Part shown: positions 41,401 to 50,474 of the stretch, in pieces
Layout of the letters: each line of letters starts with the position of its first letter
How positions within the stretch are numbered: position 1 is the stretch's first letter
DNA from: Planctomycetota bacterium
GTDB lineage: Bacteria > Planctomycetota > Planctomycetia > Planctomycetales > Planctomycetaceae
Direction of reading: 5' to 3'
Length of the DNA stretch: 64,000 nt
NCBI GenBank assembly: GCA_022600195.1
Contig: JAHZKX010000023.1
Span: forward strand, 1 to 64,000
Made by a program: the position numbers and the translations under genes
The notes under the pieces: model-generated
Databases searched by the model: none
Told to the model about the DNA's origin: nothing
Seen by the model: only the letters and a program-made list of their open reading frames with translations

Positions 41401-41451
41401 ATTAGCGCTTCGCAACCAGAAAAAAGTCATTATGAATTCAAAGCCGTTCAG

Positions 41452-42975
41452 CTATTTCGATTTCCCAGGCCCTTCATTCCACCAGATGGAAAACCATTTG
41501 GAAGGAGCGTCCGGGTTCGCCTCGCGGGCTTCGAAATTTCCGACCGCCAGATCCAGATCGCCGTCGGCGTCAAAATCGCCCGCTTCGATCACCGCATGTT
41601 GGCCTTTCGAATAATCGAGCGGATGCGCGACAAACTTACCTGGCGTTTTCTGTTCGTACCAGACAACCGTATTCCGCGGCGTTTCATAATTCCAGGTCAT
41701 AGTGCAGGCAGCAACGTCGATATCCCCATCGCCGTCGAAGTCGCCGTGTGTGGCACCATAGGCGCCCGTCAATTTTGCAATCGGGTGATGCACAAAGGGA
41801 AATGTGCCTCTGTTTTCCAGCCATTGGATCGAATGACTGGGACGCAGCTCAAAGCTGTCCATCGTATCGCCGTTCGTATAAAGCAGATCGAGGTCCTGAT
41901 CCTGATCGAGATCCACCAGCGAAATACTGGACGAACCATAGGCGGGATCGGGGGCTTCATAAATTGTTTCTTTTTTAAACTGCCCCTTACCCTGATTCAA
42001 AAACGCGACGATGATTTCATGCTCCTGCGAGAACAGCGTCACAAAATCGAGCAGCCCATCTCGGTTCAAATCAGTGACCAGCACATGACTGGCACCATGC
42101 CGCTCGTCGAGAACACGTTGCTCGAATTTCAGGTCTGTTTTTGAAGGTGAGACGTTTTTGAGAAACAGCAATCGTCCGGTGTCTCGCCAGCCGAATTCTG
42201 CCACGATCAGGTCCAGGTCCTCATCACCATCGAAGTCGGCCGCTTTGACATCAGCCACACGCCCCAATCCGGTTTGCAGATCATGAGGCTGATAACGTTG
42301 CGTTTTCTCATCGAACATCAGCAGCGTGACTTTTCCCCGGTCGTGATCTTCCGGCCCAAAACTTCCCAGATCCGCGATGAGATAATCGTCGCGTTGATCC
42401 TGATTCAAATCCACGCGTTCAATATGCGCCGGGTGGTTCCGTTTTGACAGTGACTGGAATTTCGGTTTGCCTGCGGAAAACCGAAAGCGACCGATTTCCC
42501 CCGAACCCAGATCGGTGATTAATAATTCGTGTGGCAAACTGCCACTTCCGATCCAGTTCAAATCCGATACGCCGGGAATTTGATCTGCCACCTGTCGCGG
42601 GAATTCCTGTTTTCGAAAGGTCAGAGGACCCGTTGGGACTTCGGTAACTTGAGTCGGCAGTTGATGTTTCTCTGGTGCCTGTGAGACGAAATACTTGATG
42701 ACTTCCGGCTGAGGAGGCACGCGTTGTTGTCTTTGCTGTGAACGCTCATAGTGCGCATACTCGCGGGGAATCTGCATCCGCCAGAATTCTTTGGTCAAAA
42801 TACCTGGATCAGGGCAGAGATGACAGCTTCCGCAGAACGTTTGAATCTCAGCATGGAATTCCTGAAAACGTGCGTCCGCAGAAAGTGCAGCCTCTGGTTG
42901 TGCTGGCGGTTTCTGCTTCCCGCACGACAGCAAACACGCGAGAAACAGAAATAAACAGAGGCGGACCCGCATCAC
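41452..42975 (-). CDS. FG-GAP/VCBS repeat lipoprotein with N-terminal CxxCH motif
   Basis: Lipobox-like FLACLLSCGKQ, FCGSCHLCPDP, FG-GAP repeats DFDGDEDLDLIVAEFG, DLDQDQDLDLLYTNGD, DFDGDGDIDVAACTM, DFDADGDLDLAVGNFE. Confidence 0.88.
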   Translation of the reverse strand: MMRVRLCLFLFLACLLSCGKQKPPAQPEAALSADARFQEFHAEIQTFCGSCHLCPDPGILTKEFWRMQIPREYAHYERSQQRQQRVPPQPEVIKYFVSQAPEKHQLPTQVTEVPTGPLTFRKQEFPRQVADQIPGVSDLNWIGSGSLPHELLITDLGSGEIGRFRFSAGKPKFQSLSKRNHPAHIERVDLNQDQRDDYLIADLGSFGPEDHDRGKVTLLMFDEKTQRYQPHDLQTGLGRVADVKAADFDGDEDLDLIVAEFGWRDTGRLLFLKNVSPSKTDLKFEQRVLDERHGASHVLVTDLNRDGLLDFVTLFSQEHEIIVAFLNQGKGQFKKETIYEAPDPAYGSSSISLVDLDQDQDLDLLYTNGDTMDSFELRPSHSIQWLENRGTFPFVHHPIAKLTGAYGATHGDFDGDGDIDVAACTMTWNYETPRNTVVWYEQKTPGKFVAHPLDYSKGQHAVIEAGDFDADGDLDLAVGNFEAREANPDAPSKWFSIWWNEGPGKSK

Positions 42976-44141
42976 TTCGAGTGTTTCTCAAGGATGGGCT
43001 TCAATACTTTCTCAAAAGCGTCAGCCTGTCGGAAAAAACCGAGGTCGGTCGGGTGTGAACCATCGACGGTGTCTTCACTGTCATCGCCCAGCAGCGTGTT
43101 GCCTTCCAGATAATACAGGTTTTTCACACCCTCTTTTTTCAAACGCTCATAAGCATTGCGGAGTTCCAGGCGGCTCGTGCGATGGCGGTCCTGACTGCTC
43201 GGTTTGAGAAACGCATTCGAATACGTGCGGTCTTCCACCAGCAGAATCGGTGTCTCGGGATGCGCGGCCCTTAACGTTTTGACGAGCGGCTCGGTCTCTT
43301 TTTTCACGACATTCGCCGTCACATTCGGCAGACAGTCCATGATGAACACGCTCGCATCCAGCTCGGCAATGAGTTTCGCAACTTCTGGTTCCATCCGACC
43401 ATTGCCCGAAAAACCAAGATTGATCACCGGGCGATCGAGTCTGCGACCGAGGATCGCCGTATGCACCATGCCAGTACGAGACGCACAACCCCCTTGTGTA
43501 ATCGAAGTACCCCAGAAGATGAGCGGTTTATCTTTGCCTGGCTCACGTGCGGGCGCTTTCCAAAGCTGGTTGCTTTCAGGAATTCCAATCTCAACCGATT
43601 TGACGCCGTTATACAGGGGCAGATAAAGAATATATTCTCGTTTCCCGGGAACCAACCCTGAAGTCAGTGAGACACTGTTTTTCTGCTGGGACGGTTTGCC
43701 AACTGCCAACCAGCGCCATTTTCCCGATTCCGTTTTTACATAAAGATCCAGACCACTGACGCCGGTGGCCGCCATGTGATTCATGGCAATGCTCGGAGAG
43801 GTCAGTTCCCATTTTGCTTTGATTGAAGTGGCGTTAGTCACAAAGCGGACTGCCATGCCCGCGGAATGTTTGCTGAGTGACCAGACCGGGGGACGCACAA
43901 CGCCTTTGGCCTTTTTGGGCAGACGATCAAAGAACGATTCCGTTTCCGTCCAGCCTTTTCCTTCCATACCCAGGTTCTTGATATCGAACCAATGCGTTTT
44001 GTCTTTTTTATCGACAGAGAAATCAGAAACAGGTGCTTCGACCGCATTCAGCGTACTCTGTAGAGCAACTATCGAAAGCAGAGCCGTGAAGAACAGTACA
44101 AACGGGCGAGGTTGAAATGTCATGCGATTTCCTGTCGTCAA
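42972..44141 (-). CDS. SGNH/GDSL-type hydrolase (esterase-like), secreted
   Basis: IFWGTSITQGGCASRTGM (Ser block), NLGFSGNGRMEPEVAKLI (GNG), DGSHPTDLGF (DxxH); 4-bp overlap with the downstream FG-GAP gene. Confidence 0.87.
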   Translation of the reverse strand: MTTGNRMTFQPRPFVLFFTALLSIVALQSTLNAVEAPVSDFSVDKKDKTHWFDIKNLGMEGKGWTETESFFDRLPKKAKGVVRPPVWSLSKHSAGMAVRFVTNATSIKAKWELTSPSIAMNHMAATGVSGLDLYVKTESGKWRWLAVGKPSQQKNSVSLTSGLVPGKREYILYLPLYNGVKSVEIGIPESNQLWKAPAREPGKDKPLIFWGTSITQGGCASRTGMVHTAILGRRLDRPVINLGFSGNGRMEPEVAKLIAELDASVFIMDCLPNVTANVVKKETEPLVKTLRAAHPETPILLVEDRTYSNAFLKPSSQDRHRTSRLELRNAYERLKKEGVKNLYYLEGNTLLGDDSEDTVDGSHPTDLGFFRQADAFEKVLKPILEKHSK

Positions 44142-44250
44142 CTCAAAAGGAGAGATTTAAATCAGAACTCAATTTATCTTAACAGTAGAGTTCATGAAAA
44201 AGAAAGTTGACGACCGGGATCGAATCCAAAGTTTTTTCAAGTCAAATCGA

Positions 44251-44847
44251 TCAGGAATCCTGCTGATTCAGTCGCGTGATGAAGTTTGTCAGTTCTTGTC
44301 CCTGATACAGAATTTGCTGCTGCCGTTTTTTGTCTTTCAAATTACCGAACTCGTCAAATGCATCATGCGCACTGGAGACAGCCGTTTGAGCGGGCAGCAT
44401 GAGACAGCCCAGGCCACCCAGAATGGCCCGCACGTGAACCAGTCCTCTTAAGCCTCCCAGTCCGCCGGGAGAAGCACTCATCAGGGAGACGACTTTGCCA
44501 CGAAACGCGGGCAGGGACCCTGGGGCTTCCCCCTCATCGGCGCGCGTAGCCCAGTCGATTGCATTTTTAAGGACGGCGGAAAGTGAGCCGTTATATTCGG
44601 GAGAGGAAATCAGAATCCCATCACTTTCCATCAGCAGTTGTTTGAATTTGAGAGCGTGCTCATTTTTACCCTCACTGGCTTCGAGGTCTTCATCAAAGAG
44701 AGGCATCGGGTAATCGTGCAGATTGATTAGCGTGACCACAGCTCCTGCCTCTCTGGCTCCCGTTGCAGCCAGAGCCACTAATTTTTTATTAAACGAATCT
44801 TTGCGTGTGCTGCCTGCGAAAGCCAATATGCGAGGTTGGTAGCTCAT
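44251..44847 (-). CDS. NADPH-dependent FMN reductase family protein
   Basis: ILAFAGSTRKDSFNKKLVALAA, LMESDGILISSPEYNGSLSAVLKNAIDWATR. Confidence 0.92.
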   Translation of the reverse strand: MSYQPRILAFAGSTRKDSFNKKLVALAATGAREAGAVVTLINLHDYPMPLFDEDLEASEGKNEHALKFKQLLMESDGILISSPEYNGSLSAVLKNAIDWATRADEGEAPGSLPAFRGKVVSLMSASPGGLGGLRGLVHVRAILGGLGCLMLPAQTAVSSAHDAFDEFGNLKDKKRQQQILYQGQELTNFITRLNQQDS

Positions 44848-45045
44848 CGTATTCTTTTCTTTCTACATGGGATGAAGAAGATGCAACCGGCCGGGTGCCC
44901 ATCTCAGTGATTCTATTATAGGGGGGCAGCCTGGAATCAATAGTCAGGAAAGGAAAATGGTAATTGAGTGGCAAACCAGCACAAAAAAGGAGTCAACCTG
45001 CAACCAGATGAACTCCCTGTGTTTTCACTGTCACTCAAGTTAACT

Positions 45046-46053
45046 TTAGAATTCGCCGAGGACTTCCCCGTTTTGACGCGTGCCCAAAGCACGCCAGATA
45101 TCCAGAGAGATATTTTCGCTGATGGTGCGCACCGAACCGTCTACAAGAACGGCGTTGACGACTCCAATATGATGACTCCGCGAAGTGATGATGGCATAAG
45201 TGGGTGAACCGGCACCACCATTTTTGCCTTCCTGCCACGAATTGTAGTCGGCGTTGTACTCTGTTCCCGCGTTCGTATAAGGCACATGCGTATTGGGATT
45301 CATCGTGACGGTAAAACCGGTGTGATGCACGCGCCCATCGGGCCATTCTGTGTGTCCGGTATTGGTTTTGAATTGGCCTCCCGACGCCGTGATTGTGGCA
45401 GCCTCGGATGCCGTCGAGGGTATCGTCGTAGTGGAGGGGCCGCCATTTCGAGTATAAGGCTGCCAGCTTTTTACTTCCGAGGCCAGCAGTGTATTACTGG
45501 TTCCATCGGTAAACGCTGCTATCGTTAAACTGGCATTGGGGAAAAACGCACCATTACCGCCGTTTCCATTCGTAGTATCAAACACAAACCAGGTTCCATA
45601 GTTGAAACCATAATTGGTCGGATACAGGGTGACTTTTCCACTACCGGGGTCGCGTGCCTGATCACTTTTAGGATCGCTGGGGCAGGCATAAACGGGTATT
45701 TTCAAACCATCTATGGCGGTCTGAAAATCCCAGGCTATCGAGAGATCCACATTGTTATAAAGGTTTCCCTGTTCCAGCAATGGTAAAATCCGACCATGCA
45801 CGCCCCACGAACCATTATTTCCAGTCGAAGTCACGGAAAGATCGACGCTCGCACCGGGGGGCAGGTAACGATAACTGCTGGCATAGTTATGGACTGCCAG
45901 ACCTAACTGTTTCAAGTGATTCTTACACTGGGTTCTTCGGGCCGCTTCTCGCGCCTGCTGGATCGCCGGCAGCAGCAACGCGATTAAAATCGCGATGATG
46001 GCAATCACTACCAGTAATTCGATTATTGTAAATCCACGTCTGTTACGCATCAA
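45046..46053 (-). CDS. DUF1559 domain-containing pilin-like protein (H-X9-DG)
   Basis: [75 protein letters not shown]. Confidence 0.95.
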   Translation of the reverse strand: MMRNRRGFTIIELLVVIAIIAILIALLLPAIQQAREAARRTQCKNHLKQLGLAVHNYASSYRYLPPGASVDLSVTSTGNNGSWGVHGRILPLLEQGNLYNNVDLSIAWDFQTAIDGLKIPVYACPSDPKSDQARDPGSGKVTLYPTNYGFNYGTWFVFDTTNGNGGNGAFFPNASLTIAAFTDGTSNTLLASEVKSWQPYTRNGGPSTTTIPSTASEAATITASGGQFKTNTGHTEWPDGRVHHTGFTVTMNPNTHVPYTNAGTEYNADYNSWQEGKNGGAGSPTYAIITSRSHHIGVVNAVLVDGSVRTISENISLDIWRALGTRQNGEVLGEF

Positions 46054-46363
46054 AGTATTTCCTTATCGATATCATTTGCTTTCCAGGGGTACAATTCTAT
46101 AGTAAAATGAGTAGCAAAACATATTCTAAAGTAGGCAATTTTCAGGGGTTTTCCTGATATTCAACGCTGCAGCTTTGGTTTAGACGGTACGTACAGACGG
46201 AAAAGGATAACTTAAAGTAAACAGCGACAGAATGTGTTTGAGATATTTCATCATCTAAAAGAATACTGCTTTTTATCCCTGCGTGATTGTGAGAGAATCA
46301 GATCTGTCCATCGCAGTGAAATTAGGAAACGAACTGAAGAACTTTCAACGGGAGTCGTTCAAC

Positions 46364-47854
46364 ATGAGACCTGGGGCGCGCTGCTTGGCGGCATTATTCA
46401 CTTTACTGGTTCTGGAAAGCAGCTTCACTTTCGCTGCTGAGAAAACAAAAAATAAACCCTTGAACTTTGTGTTCATTCTCGTGGATGATCTCGGCTATAT
46501 GGATGTCGGCTGCAATAATCCACAGACATTCTATGAGACACCTCACATCGACCAACTTGCTAAATCAGGGATGCGGTTTACCAACGGCTACGCCGCCAAT
46601 CCCGTGTGCAGCCCCACGCGTTACAGTATCATGACCGGGAAATATCCCACGCGCGTCGATGCCACCAACTTCTTTTCCGGTAAACGTGCGGGCAAGTTTC
46701 TGCCGGCTCCCCTGAATGACCGGATGCCTTTAAATGAAGTGACCATCGCGGAAGCTTTGAAAGAACACGGGTACTCCACCTTTTTCGCCGGCAAGTGGCA
46801 TCTGGGTCCGACGGAAGAGTTCTGGCCGGAAAAGCAGGGTTTCGATGTGAATCGTGGTGGCTGGTTACGCGGCGGTCCTTACGGTGGCAAAAGATATTTC
46901 TCGCCTTATGGAAATCCCCGTTTAACCGACGGACCGGACGGCGAGCATCTGCCCGATCGACTGGCCAGTGAAACAGCAAAGTTCATCGACCAACATCGAG
47001 AGCAACCTTTCCTGGCCTATCTCTCTTTTTATTCCGTGCATACACCCTTGATGGGTCCCAAGGCATTGGTTGCCAAATACCAGGCAAAGGCGAAACGCCT
47101 GGGTTTGACAGAACAGGAAGAATTCGCAGAGGAAGAGCAGGTGTTCGACGTCAAGCAAAAGCGGAAAGTCAGAATTCTGCAAAAGCATGCCGTCTATGCG
47201 TCGATGGTGGAATCGATGGACCGCGCGGTAGGCAAAGTCTTGAAACAACTGGAGGATTCGGGTTTGGCTGAGAATACGGTCGTCATGTTGAGCGCCGACA
47301 ATGGCGGTTTGAGTACGTCCGAAGGTTCACCCACTTCGAATCTCCCGCTCAGAGGTGGGAAGGGCTGGTTGTATGAAGGGGGCATTCGCGAAGTCTTTCT
47401 GATTCGCTGGCCGGGAGGCACCAAACCGGGCAGCACCAGCGATGAACCGGTTATCAGCACCGATTTTTATCCGACGATCCTCGATCTGGCTGGTCTGCCT
47501 GCCAGGCCATCACAGCATCAAGATGGCGTCAGTCTGAAACCTTTATTGAAAGGGGAAGCACACCTGAATCGAGAAGCCCTGTATTGGCATTATCCGCATT
47601 ACTCGAATCAGGGAGGCATCCCGGGCGGCGCGATTCGTATGGGCAACTGGAAACTGATTGAGCGTTTCGAAGATGGAAGCACTCGACTTTACAATTTGAA
47701 AGAAGACCTGGGAGAGAAGACGGACCTGACTGCAAAGCATCCCGAGCGTGTCGCTTCCCTGCGTCAGAAACTGCACCTGTGGTATCAGGAAACCGATGCA
47801 AAGTTTTTACGCGCGAAGCCCAATGGGCCGGAGTCCTGGCAACCAGAGAAGTGA
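46364..47854 (+). CDS. Secreted sulfatase (alkaline phosphatase superfamily)
   Basis: FVFILVDDLGYMDVGCNNP, NPVCSPTRYSIMTGKYPTR (CxPxR formylglycine signature), FFAGKWHLG, VVMLSADNGG. Confidence 0.95.
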   Translation: MRPGARCLAALFTLLVLESSFTFAAEKTKNKPLNFVFILVDDLGYMDVGCNNPQTFYETPHIDQLAKSGMRFTNGYAANPVCSPTRYSIMTGKYPTRVDATNFFSGKRAGKFLPAPLNDRMPLNEVTIAEALKEHGYSTFFAGKWHLGPTEEFWPEKQGFDVNRGGWLRGGPYGGKRYFSPYGNPRLTDGPDGEHLPDRLASETAKFIDQHREQPFLAYLSFYSVHTPLMGPKALVAKYQAKAKRLGLTEQEEFAEEEQVFDVKQKRKVRILQKHAVYASMVESMDRAVGKVLKQLEDSGLAENTVVMLSADNGGLSTSEGSPTSNLPLRGGKGWLYEGGIREVFLIRWPGGTKPGSTSDEPVISTDFYPTILDLAGLPARPSQHQDGVSLKPLLKGEAHLNREALYWHYPHYSNQGGIPGGAIRMGNWKLIERFEDGSTRLYNLKEDLGEKTDLTAKHPERVASLRQKLHLWYQETDAKFLRAKPNGPESWQPEK

Positions 47855-48105
47855 AAGGGCAAATTTATGAGGAAAAGGACAGCAAGACACAAGGTGTGTG
47901 CCAAATTCTCCAAAGGCACTGCATCACAAAAATTGAATAAAGGGTTTTTGGTCACTTCGAATTATTTTCATGTCAAACCTTTCATTTTTCTGTGATCTGC
48001 TATAATTACAAGATATCCCATGGGTTTGTGATGGAACTTCACGTTCAAAAATCACTTGGAATCTGCATATCCCCAATCACCGTCTATAAATAATTGAGAA
48101 GTCGA

Positions 48106-49068
48106 ATGGCGCAATCCACGTTGCCGGAACAGAATGAAAAATATTCCGACATGCTCAGCCTGTTGCGGAAAAATTTGAGCAGTGTGATTCGGGGAAAGTC
48201 AGAAAGCATCGACATGATGATGGTCGCGCTGCTTTCCAGCGGGTCGGTGCTGATGGAAGATGTGCCGGGAACCGGAAAAACGACGCTTGCCAAAGCACTG
48301 GCACGCTCTCTGGATGTGCCCTTCAATCGTGTGCAGTTTACTCCCGATCTGCTGCCGACGGACATTTTAGGATCATCAATCTATAATCCCGTCGATGGCA
48401 CATTTCATTTTCGGGAAGGACCGATTTTTTGTAATATTTTACTGGCCGACGAAATCAATCGTGCTTCTCCCCGCACACAGTCTGCACTACTGGAAGCCAT
48501 GAGTGAATCGCAGGCCACCATTGAAGGCGTACGCTATATCCTGCCGGCTCCTTTTTTTGTGTTGGCAACACAAAATCCCGTAGACTTTCACGGTACCTAT
48601 CCCTTACCGGAAGCTCAGCTGGATCGGTTTCTGATTCACTTGCAGCTTGGCTATCCGGATGCAGAGAATGAAATGGAAATTTTGTTCGCGCAATCCACCG
48701 AACATCCCGTTGACCATCTGGAACGCGTACTCAGCCATGAAGAAGTATTGCAGATGCAGAATCAGGTAAAATCAGTGCACGTCGAGCAGAGCGTCGCTCG
48801 TTATATGATTGATCTCGTGCAGGCCACACGCACAGATCCCCGATTGAAGCTGGGGGTCAGTCCTCGCGGTACGCTCATGATGTTTCGTGCTTCACAGGCG
48901 ATCGCATTCCTGAAAGGCAGAAGTTATGTCCTGCCCGATGATGTCCAGCATATGGCAGAATATGTTTTAGCACACAGACTGATATTAACATCAAAAGCGA
49001 AATACAGCAGCATAACTAAAATGGATGTGGTATCTGATATTGTTCAAAAAGTAAAAGTTCCCAATTAG
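48106..49068 (+). CDS. MoxR-family AAA+ ATPase
   Basis: [63 protein letters not shown]. Confidence 0.95.
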   Translation: MAQSTLPEQNEKYSDMLSLLRKNLSSVIRGKSESIDMMMVALLSSGSVLMEDVPGTGKTTLAKALARSLDVPFNRVQFTPDLLPTDILGSSIYNPVDGTFHFREGPIFCNILLADEINRASPRTQSALLEAMSESQATIEGVRYILPAPFFVLATQNPVDFHGTYPLPEAQLDRFLIHLQLGYPDAENEMEILFAQSTEHPVDHLERVLSHEEVLQMQNQVKSVHVEQSVARYMIDLVQATRTDPRLKLGVSPRGTLMMFRASQAIAFLKGRSYVLPDDVQHMAEYVLAHRLILTSKAKYSSITKMDVVSDIVQKVKVPN

Positions 49069-49136
49069 CATTTTGCTGAAGGGATCTGAGTGGAATCAAC
49101 TTCTCGACTCATTCAATAAGAAGTATTGAAACCGTA

Positions 49137-50474
49137 ATGCATGTCTCGGAATACGATCCCTATTCACCCACGATCAGAAAAAAAGATTCGTTTACCAATC
49201 GTCTGCTGTTGGTGCGAATGCACAAGCATTACTGGTACTACCGCGTCACGTCTCCCGGAAAAATATTGTTGTTTGGATTCTTTTTGTCTGGTATCGGTAC
49301 GATTTCCGTTACCGTACCTATTTATAATCTCTTCAGCGTACTGATGGCGTTGATTCTGATCGACGGAATGGCATCCTGGATCTTCCGGCCCCGCTGTGAT
49401 CTCAAGGGAGATTTCCCCGCGCAAACCACCGCCGGTCAGCCTGCAGTGGGTCAATTTACCGTGACCAACAAGGGCTGGTTGCCCATTTACGATATGGCAG
49501 TCGCCTTTCGCTGGTTGGAGAAACCTCTCTCACAAACCGATCGTGATGATACATTACAATGTCTGCCGCGCGGGGAATCTGCCGAGATCACTGTGACCAT
49601 CGATGCGCCACAAAGAGGCTTCTACGCGCTGCCTAAACTGGGCGTGCATACCCTGTTTCCTTTTCATCTCAACCGTTCAGGCAGTGCAGCCCTACCCGGG
49701 AAATCTCTGTTGGTGCTGCCCAGCTTTCATCAAATCTCAACTGTCGATTTACCAGTCGGCAGCAAATTTCAGCCAGGGGGCATCGCCCTGACTTCCAATG
49801 TGGGAGAATCGCCAGAGTACATAGGGAATCGGGAATATGTTCCAGGAGAACCTGCCCGCAGACTCGATTTTCGATCCTTCGCCCGGCTGGGTAAGCCCGT
49901 GGTTCGAGAGTATCAGGAAGAATACTACTGCCGCATTGCCTTGATTCTCGATACCTATATGCCTCCTGATCCCTGGCTGAAGCGTAAGTTGAAATCGCTG
50001 AACCAGCGCTGGTATTCCAAAGCGGATGTCAAGCAACCTGCCAATGTACTGGAAGCGGGAATTAGTTTGACGGCGTCAATTGCAGACGCATTGTCGCGTG
50101 GAGAATATCTGATCGACCTGTTTGCTGCAGGTCCGGAGCTGTATGTGTTTCGCGCGGGACGCCATACCGCGCACTTCGATAATGTTCTGGAATTATTGTC
50201 TTGTGTAGATCGTTGTTCCGATGACCCATTCGAAACCATTGGGCCAGCCGTCTTTGAAGAACTCTCCAATATTTCGACCGCCGTTTGTATTTTTCTGGAT
50301 TGGGATGAACAACGGGAAAAAATGGCGCGTGCGGTTCTGGATTCGGGATCCAGTTTAAAAACGATCATCATCCATGATGGTGAGACGACATTGCCTTACA
50401 ATTCCGCAGAGTTCGGTCCTGCCGCTCATTTCACACCCGAACAGATTGTAACTGGAAAGGTGGAAGCGCTATGA
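49137..50474 (+). CDS. DUF58 domain-containing membrane protein
   Basis: Two N-terminal TM helices, then YIGNREYVPGEPARRLDFRSFARLGKPVVREYQEEY, the typical DUF58 motif. Located between MoxR and a transglutaminase-like gene. Confidence 0.92.
   Translation: MHVSEYDPYSPTIRKKDSFTNRLLLVRMHKHYWYYRVTSPGKILLFGFFLSGIGTISVTVPIYNLFSVLMALILIDGMASWIFRPRCDLKGDFPAQTTAGQPAVGQFTVTNKGWLPIYDMAVAFRWLEKPLSQTDRDDTLQCLPRGESAEITVTIDAPQRGFYALPKLGVHTLFPFHLNRSGSAALPGKSLLVLPSFHQISTVDLPVGSKFQPGGIALTSNVGESPEYIGNREYVPGEPARRLDFRSFARLGKPVVREYQEEYYCRIALILDTYMPPDPWLKRKLKSLNQRWYSKADVKQPANVLEAGISLTASIADALSRGEYLIDLFAAGPELYVFRAGRHTAHFDNVLELLSCVDRCSDDPFETIGPAVFEELSNISTAVCIFLDWDEQREKMARAVLDSGSSLKTIIIHDGETTLPYNSAEFGPAAHFTPEQIVTGKVEAL

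Noticed and set aside
40867-41430. 187-aa minus ORF inside the Gfo/Idh/MocA gene
   Set aside because: Antisense shadow; no independent motif.
44205-44240. GGGATCGAATCC resembling a tRNA T-arm
   Set aside because: Flanks do not form a 5-bp T-stem and no cloverleaf can be drawn; likely chance.
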